Positions 58,090-64,000 of a DNA stretch of 64,000 bases are shown one piece after another (position 1 is the stretch's first letter; every line of letters begins with the position of its first letter). Location of the stretch: the NCBI GenBank assembly GCA_015056815.1, contig SVFN01000020.1, positions 19,733-83,732 on the forward strand, written 5' to 3'. Position numbers and translations under genes: made by a program. Source of the DNA: Lachnospiraceae bacterium. Lineage in GTDB: Bacteria; Bacillota; Clostridia; Lachnospirales; Lachnospiraceae. The notes under the pieces were generated by a model. That model saw only the letters and a program-made list of their open reading frames with translations. It was not told the DNA's origin and did no database searches.

Positions 58090-58434
58090 CTAACTACTAA
58101 TCAAAGTATCTAACAATCTTTTTCCATTCTGTCTACAATCTTTCCACTCTTTAGAATAAATAAGAGCGTTTTCATCCCATAAATTCGAATCTTCCGACAT
58201 CTCATCTAACATATTGTTTATTACTTCCATAATATGAAACTGTTCTTGATTTATCCACTGATTCTCCTTTAGTATTTCTGCATAAGCAAACCCAATATCA
58301 GAAAAATCTGTTGCCAATTCATCAGCCACAACAGTCCCATGAAGTTTTTTTATTTGCTCTTGTGGAGGCATAGAAAATTCTTCTAATATCTCGATGAATC
58401 TATCATATATTTGCATTATTTCATTAATATCCAT
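58090..58434 (-). CDS. Probable immunity protein for orphan toxin C
   Basis: 114 aa, acidic, helical, AT-rich codons unlike the toxin backbone. ATG follows directly after the TAG stop of the toxin gene. I do not recognise the family. Position and coupling are the only grounds for the assignment. Confidence 0.6.
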   Translation of the reverse strand: MDINEIMQIYDRFIEILEEFSMPPQEQIKKLHGTVVADELATDFSDIGFAYAEILKENQWINQEQFHIMEVINNMLDEMSEDSNLWDENALIYSKEWKDCRQNGKRLLDTLISS

Positions 58435-59795
58435 CTAATTACCGACCTCCAATCCATTAATAAAAAATCTTCGTATACCATTTTGCCCAGATGAAACCTT
58501 AAAATAAGGCATTTCTCCATGATGACCTCCACCTGGATGGTATTGTATGTATAAGGAACTTCCATTTGGTGTATGCATACTTAATCCACCACCTTGTTCA
58601 TATTGAATACCTTTTAGACTTCCTTTTCCTAATGGTTCAACAGACCATCCAGATTTTTGAGCTAAGTCAGCAACTTGTTCTGGTGAAAAATCAGTAATTC
58701 TACTTGGCATATCAATTATATCATCGATAGATGCACTATCCCATGTTACATTATTAGTGCCATACTTTTCATTAAAATATCTATGCCAATCATCTCCTGA
58801 CATTGGTGTTTCAGAGTAACTTCCACCAACCGTCACCGCACAAGGATTATCCGCATTGTGTACTAACACTCCATGTGTTCCCACATAGTAGTCATGCCAG
58901 TCTGCAACCTTGAAATTAAAGACCTTTACAGGATGCTTCAGGCTTTCCGGCTCCAGCTTATCGACTTTCCGGATCTCGCCATTTAACAGCCGTACCCTGT
59001 CGCCGGCTTTTAATTCATCCGCGCGTTTGAAGCCGACACCTTCCACATAAAACGGATGATTCGGGGTCGTATGGATCGTCTCTCCGTTTACCGTCACATG
59101 GAGAAGCTCCGTTACATTATGGACAAAAGTTTTTAATACTCTCTTTAGCACTTTTTCTCCGGTTTCCGTGTCATAAGCGTAAACTTCGTCGCCTGCCTTG
59201 ATGTCTTCGATATTTTTTGTGCCGTCCGCCGTCTGGATCTGGGTTCCGGCAATAAAGCATCCGCCCACAAGTCCGGTTTCCGGATTCTCAACCGGTGCGT
59301 TCTCTTTCAATCCCGTCGCTGCGGTTTTTTCTGCGGCCGCGGCTGTTTCCAGCGCCTGTGCATACTGCATTCCGCCCCATACCGTAAGGGCCAGATCCGC
59401 GCTTTTATATACCAGATCCAGCTTCGTATCCGCACTGATACTTCCGGTCGTCCTTGCCTCTTCCGCCGCATAATACAACGCATTCCCGAAGGCATACCCG
59501 CTTGTTGCCACGGCTCCTATGGTGGCTGCCAGTCCCGTGATGGCTGCAAAGCCGGCAATCGGTACTCCTGCCATTACGAGCAGTCCTGCAGTCAGCGCAA
59601 TATTACCGAGCGCTCCCACGGCACAGCTGATCGCTCCGAAGAAGTCTCCCTTCTTCCAGGCTTCCTTCGCATCTCCCATCAGAAGTACCGCACCAAGTCC
59701 CGGCACCATACGGCTTAGGATGGCTTTCAGCTTTCCGCCTTTCCTGTCGCCTCTGCCTCCGTCTATGTCCCCGCCGGCTATCCATTACCATCGTT
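58435..59795 (-). CDS. Orphan toxin cassette C: pre-toxin segment, HINT domain, C-terminal toxin
   Basis: The open frame begins after a TAA at about 59789-59795 with no Rhs core; the first Met codon is at 59709 (424 aa). Hydrophobic pre-toxin region (about residues 1-95 from that Met) is shared with cassette B. The HINT autoprotease domain starts at GGCFIAGTQIQTADGTKNI (about 149), has TPNHPFYVEG with the conserved His, and ends DWHDYYVGTHGVLVHN (about 280). The toxin tip (about 290-424) contains GGGHHGEMPYFKVSS near its end; family not recognised. Without signal or Rhs shell it can hardly be secreted alone and is best read as a spare tip for recombination into the main gene. Confidence 0.75.
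58835..58923 (-). repeat. HINT-end homology block shared with the right-edge toxin
   Basis: About 89 bp coding DWHDYYVGTHGVLVHNADNPCAVT is nearly identical to 63912-64000. Sequence identity stops abruptly where the toxin tips begin, as expected for a recombination anchor. Confidence 0.8.
59426..59556 (-). repeat. Pre-toxin homology block, copy in cassette C
   Basis: 131 bp matching 61235-61365 with a single difference that I can see, inside a longer region of lower similarity. It codes GLAATIGAVATSGYAFGNAL and its surroundings. Confidence 0.85.
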
Positions 59796-59821
59796 TTATC
59801 CTAAGTCTCTTAATTCTTATA

Positions 59822-60700
59822 CTAATTTACAAATAATAATAATTGTTCCAAATATTCTTCTCGAAGTGAATTTATATTATTTTTTATTACTTTTTCTTTT
59901 ATAAGAGTTGTAAAAAAAACTTTCCAGTCACTATGTTCATTCCAAAAATTTTCATCAATTTTAGTAATGTCATATAAAGTTCTCCACTCTCTTATAGCAG
60001 TTCCTGCTAACATAGGATAATTATTCAACACATTTGCAAATACGGGAATAGCATAATCTAAAAGTATACCTTCTCTTAGACAAAGCATCCATTCGTGATA
60101 ACTATACTCTTTTAATGGCGAAAATAATATGTGTTGTGCTTCCAAACATCTCATTTCCATAAGATAATCGATCTTATTTTGTGATAGTAATTCTTTTCCC
60201 CACTTTGAATAGTTTTCCTGTTGAACTGCTGTAACTGTTATCACAAATTTTTCGATTGTCCCATATTTTCGAAAAATCAGCCAGTTTTCAATCAGTCTAT
60301 CAGCTAATTCTTTTCTTTTATCCATTTTTTCTGAAACCTCCCAAACGAAAGAACTATATGAGCTGTATGACCATCCCAAAAAAATATCTTTCGGTATACT
60401 CATCAATTCTTTTATTCTTTCAGAATTTAAGTCTATGTAATTAATCACTTCCACATTATTGCTAATCCCATATTTTTTATAAAGCATTTTATATAATTCT
60501 TCTTCTATTTCTGCAGAATCATATACTATATCTCTAATATTTCCCCCTCTCCCTGTAATGATAACAATATCTTCTTTTCTCGATAATAACAATTGTTCAA
60601 TATCAGCCAAGGAAAGGATATCGTTTGATGCTATTACATATCGACCATTTGCATTTTGAACTAATAAAAATTTATCATTTTTTTTCAACTGTTCTTTCAT
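59822..60700 (-). CDS. Immunity protein B with a toxin-like N-terminal domain
   Basis: 292 aa; its ATG overlaps the stop of toxin B (60697-60700). Residues about 10-122 align along their length with the toxin B tip: KF..QNANGRYVIAS against KF..KNANGGNVFVS, IITGRGGN against LVTGTHGT, VEVINYIDLNSERIKELM against MKIINYAELNDSQLQNLI, FLGWSYSS against ILGWCYSE, FVWEV against KIWEI. The toxin His634 is Gly here and Cys689 is Ser111. Residues 125-292 are a helical domain also found in the chimeric ORF at 57601. I infer a dead copy of the toxin fold used in neutralisation. AT-rich. Confidence 0.7.
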   Translation of the reverse strand: MKEQLKKNDKFLLVQNANGRYVIASNDILSLADIEQLLLSRKEDIVIITGRGGNIRDIVYDSAEIEEELYKMLYKKYGISNNVEVINYIDLNSERIKELMSIPKDIFLGWSYSSYSSFVWEVSEKMDKRKELADRLIENWLIFRKYGTIEKFVITVTAVQQENYSKWGKELLSQNKIDYLMEMRCLEAQHILFSPLKEYSYHEWMLCLREGILLDYAIPVFANVLNNYPMLAGTAIREWRTLYDITKIDENFWNEHSDWKVFFTTLIKEKVIKNNINSLREEYLEQLLLFVN

Positions 60701-62853
60701 TGCTTAAATATCTCCCATATTTTTGGACACATTTCACTATAACACCAACCCAGTATTGTACTATCTTTAGTATTAATTAAATTTTGTAATTGACTATCAT
60801 TTAGTTCTGCATAATTGATTATTTTCATATTTGACATACTCCCAAATCTTTCCAAGTCCTTTGCATAAAAGCCAGGCTCAAGCCTTCCCATTCCATATGG
60901 AGTCCCATGTGTTCCTGTAACCAAGTTGATATTCCCTTCAGTTGTTGATATAACTTCTGCTATATCCGATTGTCCAATTTCTTCTGTGGAAACAAATACA
61001 TTCCCACCATTAGCATTCTTCATAGAATAAAATTTCCCGCATTCTTGACTAACCGGAATATTATAGGTTTCTGAAATCGCTCCGCCTCTTTCGCTCTCAA
61101 CCGGTGCACTCTCTTTCACTCCCGTCGCTGCAGTCTTCTCTACTGACGCTGCCGCTTCCAGTGTCTGTGCATACTTAATGCCACAGCCTACTGATAAGAG
61201 CATCATTCCGCCTTTTCGCAGCAGATTAAATCCGGTATCCGCACTGATACTTCCGGTCGTCCTTGCCTCTTCCGCCGCATAATACAACGCATTCCCGAAG
61301 GCATACCCACTTGTTGCCACGGCTCCTATGGTGGCTGCCAGTCCCGTGATGGCTGCAAAGCCGGCTAACGGTGCTCCTGCCATTGCAAGCAGTCCTGCTG
61401 TCAGGGCGATGTTTCCGAGGGCTCCCACCGCACAGCTTATTGCTCCGAAGTAATCTCCTCGCTTCCATGCATCTGCGGCATCTTTCATCAGACACACTGC
61501 CCCGACTCCGGGGATCATGCGCTTTAGGATATCCTTCAGCTTTCCACCTTTGCCGTCTCCTCCGCCTTTGCCGTCATCATTTCCGATATCGCCGGTATTC
61601 TTCGGTCCTCCCGGTCTGTTCCCTATCGGACTTAAACCAAACGGATCCGTCAGCGTGATGGGATTTCCCTGTACGTAGCTGTACTTGTTCAGGCTCTTTG
61701 CGTTCATGATGTCGCCGTCCACCACATCCCGGTTGATGAAACGCTTGATCTGTGGATTGTAGTACCTCGCCCTCATATAGTACAGGTTATTGGTATCCGT
61801 CACCACGCCGTACTGTCCGTTGTAGAGGAAGGATACCCCGGTATCCGCAAGTGCATCCGTCAGAGCCTCGAGAATCGTCTGTCCCACGATCGGTGTGATG
61901 CAGCTCTCCCCGTCCTCATCCCGGATATCTGTCAGTTCCCCGTAGGCACCATAACGGAAGCGGTATTTTATCCCGCCGTCCTTTTTTGTCAGCTCCGTCG
62001 TGGAGCCAAGGTGATTGTAATGATAATAAAGGGTCTCTTCTCCTTTCTTTTCACTGACCAGTCCCAGCCCGTAGGTGTAGGTGCTCTTTTCCTCTTCCTT
62101 CGCATAGATGCCTAAAAGGTTCTTCGCATACACCGTCTCCTGCAGCACGAGGCTGTACGCTGATTCTCTGTCTGTGAGGTATACAGTCTTTAAATCTCTC
62201 TCCGTCTTCGCAGTGCGCACGTTCTCGGCATCATACTCATACTCTGTCACACTGCCGTCTGCATCGGTGACACTGACCAGACGGTTACGACAGTCATAGG
62301 CAAAGTCCGCCATCCGTCCGTTTAGCGGTCCATGCACCATGTTCCCGCGATCATCATAGAGTACCTCCTGTCCGTTATATCCGGTCAGGCGGTTGTTTTT
62401 GTCATAGGTCATCTCGGCAGTAGTCAAAAAGGCGGTGTCTGCCTGTCCCTTTCCCTCTGCCTGTACCAGATTTCCGTCGGAATCATAAGTATATTGAAAA
62501 TCGTGCAGGATGGTGCCGTCTGCAGCCACGTCTGTCTGCCGCTCCAAAAGACCTGCATCATTATAGGCATAGTTCTCCCGGCTTCCGTCCGCGCGCCTTG
62601 TCTGGCTGACGTTTCCGTTGGCATCATAGGTATATTCCGTCACATTGCCCTGTGCGTCCGTGACCGTTTTTACACGCCCGCTCTTATAATAAGTGTAGTG
62701 TACCACCTCGCCGCCCGGGTAGCCGATGCTTACGCGGTTGCCCATACGGTCATAGCCGTAGGTGATGGTCTTTCCGTTGCAGTCCGTCATGGTCTTCACA
62801 CGGTTCAATTCATCATAGGTACGGGTAATGGTCTTCGTCAGATGCCCCTTTGT
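60697..62853 (-). CDS. Orphan Rhs/YD-repeat toxin cassette B with a His/Cys toxin tip
   Basis: Open frame from just after an in-frame TAG (62854-62856); the first possible start is a TTG at 62808 without a ribosome site (703 aa). YD repeats occupy about 1-290, the Rhs core ends with RYYNPQIKRFINRD...YSYVQGNPITLTDPFGLSP (348-394), then a Gly-rich linker and hydrophobic pre-toxin segment (425-510). There is no HINT domain. The tip (about 590-703) has INLVTGTHGTPYG (His634-Gly635) and ILGWCYSEMC (Cys689) on two hydrophobic strands, the layout of clan CD cysteine peptidases such as caspases; this is an inference from motif only. Confidence 0.75.
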   Translation of the reverse strand, partial: TKGHLTKTITRTYDELNRVKTMTDCNGKTITYGYDRMGNRVSIGYPGGEVVHYTYYKSGRVKTVTDAQGNVTEYTYDANGNVSQTRRADGSRENYAYNDAGLLERQTDVAADGTILHDFQYTYDSDGNLVQAEGKGQADTAFLTTAEMTYDKNNRLTGYNGQEVLYDDRGNMVHGPLNGRMADFAYDCRNRLVSVTDADGSVTEYEYDAENVRTAKTERDLKTVYLTDRESAYSLVLQETVYAKNLLGIYAKEEEKSTYTYGLGLVSEKKGEETLYYHYNHLGSTTELTKKDGGIKYRFRYGAYGELTDIRDEDGESCITPIVGQTILEALTDALADTGVSFLYNGQYGVVTDTNNLYYMRARYYNPQIKRFINRDVVDGDIMNAKSLNKYSYVQGNPITLTDPFGLSPIGNRPGGPKNTGDIGNDDGKGGGDGKGGKLKDILKRMIPGVGAVCLMKDAADAWKRGDYFGAISCAVGALGNIALTAGLLAMAGAPLAGFAAITGLAATIGAVATSGYAFGNALYYAAEEARTTGSISADTGFNLLRKGGMMLLSVGCGIKYAQTLEAAASVEKTAATGVKESAPVESERGGAISETYNIPVSQECGKFYSMKNANGGNVFVSTEEIGQSDIAEVISTTEGNINLVTGTHGTPYGMGRLEPGFYAKDLERFGSMSNMKIINYAELNDSQLQNLINTKDSTILGWCYSEMCPKIWEIFKQ
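61235..61365 (-). repeat. Pre-toxin homology block, copy in cassette B
   Basis: Partner of 59426-59556; see the pre-toxin segment in both cassettes. Looser similarity extends from about 61120 to 61570. Confidence 0.85.
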
Positions 62854-63096
62854 CTAGCTTACCGAAAGGACATTGCCGTTTTTGTCATAGGAATAGCGGA
62901 TCGTCCCTTCTCTGTCCTTTTTCTCCACGATCCTTCCGGTGTCGTCATATTTTAACTCTGCCGTTTCCTTTCCTTCCTGAACGGATGCTATCAGACCCTC
63001 CGCATTATAGGTATATTCCCTGCGGTATCCTGCCGCAGTCTCATACTCTGTTACCAGCCGGTGTTTGTCATCATAATCATATACCGTCTCACTCCA
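62854..63096 (-). pseudogene. Rhs/YD-repeat fragment cut off by stop codons
   Basis: In the same frame as cassette B, codons read WSETVYDYDDKHRLVTEYET and further YD repeats up to NGNVLSVS, then TAG (62854-62856) before TKGHLTKTITRTYDEL. A TGA (63097-63099) bounds it upstream, only 22 bases after the stop of immunity A. So the Rhs body starts abruptly in mid-repeat and carries a nonsense codon, probably a former TAC or TAT. Confidence 0.75.
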
Positions 63097-63121
63097 TCAG
63101 TTTTTGACTAAAGCAAATAAC

Positions 63122-63508
63122 TTATTCCCTGATAATTTTATTATCACACAACAAGTAAAAATCTCTACATTTTATATCGTATTTCACCCATTTATATGTA
63201 CTTCCACTGTCCGAATATTCAGCACCTTCAACAATAAAATGATAAACTTCATTCTCAACACTAATAAAATGTATTTCTATTTCATCATTAATTGTTGAAC
63301 CATTATTTATACTATACGTAATTACCTTATCGAATACCAAACATCCTTTCTCTAAATCTTGATCATTGTTATAATTCCATTCATCCATACCTTCTTTAAC
63401 TCTTGATATTAAATTTATTTGAAATATAAGTTTATCATCAATTATTGTAACGTTCTCACAATATCTATCACCCAAATAGATTGAGTTAGATAGTTTTTCT
63501 ACCGTCAT
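63122..63508 (-). CDS. Probable immunity protein A
   Basis: 128 aa from ATG 63508, chosen because GAGGTG lies 7 bases upstream (the frame is open to 63523). Mostly beta-strand pattern, AT-rich, no signal. It follows the right-edge toxin directly. The beginning MTVEKLSNSIYLGDRYC recalls a small family of uncharacterised proteins (DUF6258-like, from memory), but I am not sure. Confidence 0.6.
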   Translation of the reverse strand: MTVEKLSNSIYLGDRYCENVTIIDDKLIFQINLISRVKEGMDEWNYNNDQDLEKGCLVFDKVITYSINNGSTINDEIEIHFISVENEVYHFIVEGAEYSDSGSTYKWVKYDIKCRDFYLLCDNKIIRE

Positions 63509-63523
63509 ACCAACACACCTCAC

Positions 63524-64000
63524 TTAATAAATTGTCCAATGAGCATCTGAACTATTAAAAGGAACCACGTTGCCTAAAGCATCAATCGAAGAACCTTGTC
63601 CTTTTCTACCATATCCAGTGCCCATTAAATGACCATGTCCATGCGGAATTGAATTATTGCCATGCCCTACCGGATTGTATCTATTATAATTTGAACCATT
63701 TGGATATAACGTATGTGTATCTACACCATTTTTTCCTGCCGGAACAGTAGATCCCCCCTTAGGTTCTATAAAAACATTTCCCCTGTCATCGCCAATAAAC
63801 CTTCCAACTTCAAATCCAGTACGAGAATCTATAGTTTTATTATTTTCTCCTAATTCAGCCTTTGCTAATTTTTGTTCTGCAATTTCTCTTCTAGATGATG
63901 TTTTATTTGTTACCGCACAAGGATTATCCGCATTATGTACCAACACTCCATGTGTTCCCACATAGTAGTCATGCCAGTCTGCGACACGGAAGTTGAAAAC
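63524..64000 (-). CDS. C-terminal tip of main polymorphic toxin (HINT end plus Ntox24-like domain), 5' part beyond window
   Basis: The frame is open to the right edge. It enters inside a HINT domain (VFNFRVADWHDYYVGTHGVLVHN) and, after about 20 linker residues, has a toxin domain with GRFIGDDRGNVFIEPKGG, VDTHTLYPNGSNYNR, IPHGHGHLMGTG and a final DAHWTIY. This pattern resembles the polymorphic toxin type 24 (Ntox24, a predicted RNase) as I remember it. The rest of the gene, presumably signal peptide and Rhs/WapA shell, lies outside. Confidence 0.7.
   Translation of the reverse strand, partial: VFNFRVADWHDYYVGTHGVLVHNADNPCAVTNKTSSRREIAEQKLAKAELGENNKTIDSRTGFEVGRFIGDDRGNVFIEPKGGSTVPAGKNGVDTHTLYPNGSNYNRYNPVGHGNNSIPHGHGHLMGTGYGRKGQGSSIDALGNVVPFNSSDAHWTIY

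Noticed and set aside
1..64000. CRISPR array, prophage or insertion sequence
   Set aside because: No regularly spaced repeats, Cas, phage structural or transposase genes were seen anywhere in the window.

Overview
The window looks like a chromosomal piece of a low-to-mid GC Gram-positive anaerobe of the Lachnospiraceae/Clostridia type. The basis is indirect: a T-box in front of pheST, sigma-A promoters of TTGACA-N17-TATAAT type, strong AGGAGG ribosome sites, SpoIID- and SleB-type proteins, ATP-type PEP carboxykinase, the yeast/archaeal-like aspartate-semialdehyde dehydrogenase and the hybrid kinases are typical of that group. I cannot name the species. Most genes lie on the minus strand.

Layout. 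1-3150: 5' part of a DNA topoisomerase III with a tandemly repeated C-terminal tail, running off the left edge. 3325-7700: argH, asd and a PAS-GGDEF-EAL protein in one apparent operon. 7979-8051: tRNA-Thr(CGU). 8126-12772: a small hypothetical gene, a MITE-like palindromic element, a DUF815 ATPase, a secreted SGNH esterase and a PilZ protein. 11735-16665: a T-box-controlled pheS-pheT-queA operon. 16767-24173: a MATE transporter, a YihY protein, a SpoIID-domain protein, an orphan structured RNA with its own promoter and terminator, and pckA. 24370-26481: a secreted CHAP/ricin/leucine-rich-repeat protein. 26588-40560: a complete type 1 BREX phage-defence operon (brxA-brxB-brxC-pglX-pglZ-brxL) with a divergent XRE regulator. 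40804-43920: citrate synthase and threonine synthase.

44108-54421 is a four-gene signalling operon: a kinase with two tandem sensory halves, a response regulator with an HD-GYP c-di-GMP phosphodiesterase, a second hybrid kinase with an Hpt domain, and a third hybrid kinase whose C-terminus is a DegV/FakB-like lipid-binding domain. Together with the GGDEF-EAL and PilZ proteins, cyclic di-GMP is a recurring theme. A SleB-type hydrolase, an AP2-domain protein and a GH25-like membrane protein follow.

57601-64000 is a polymorphic-toxin (Rhs/WapA type) island. The C-terminal tip of a main toxin enters from the right edge with its immunity gene, followed by two orphan toxin/immunity cassettes without their own 5' ends and by remnants of a third. 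The most unusual points are: an orphan toxin domain with a His-Gly plus Cys signature (possibly caspase-like) whose immunity protein carries a copy of the same domain with both residues lost; a hybrid ORF at the island edge joining an immunity fragment to the tail of a nitrogenase component 1-like protein; the kinase-DegV fusion; and the two-sensor kinase with a histidine-less internal HisKA remnant.
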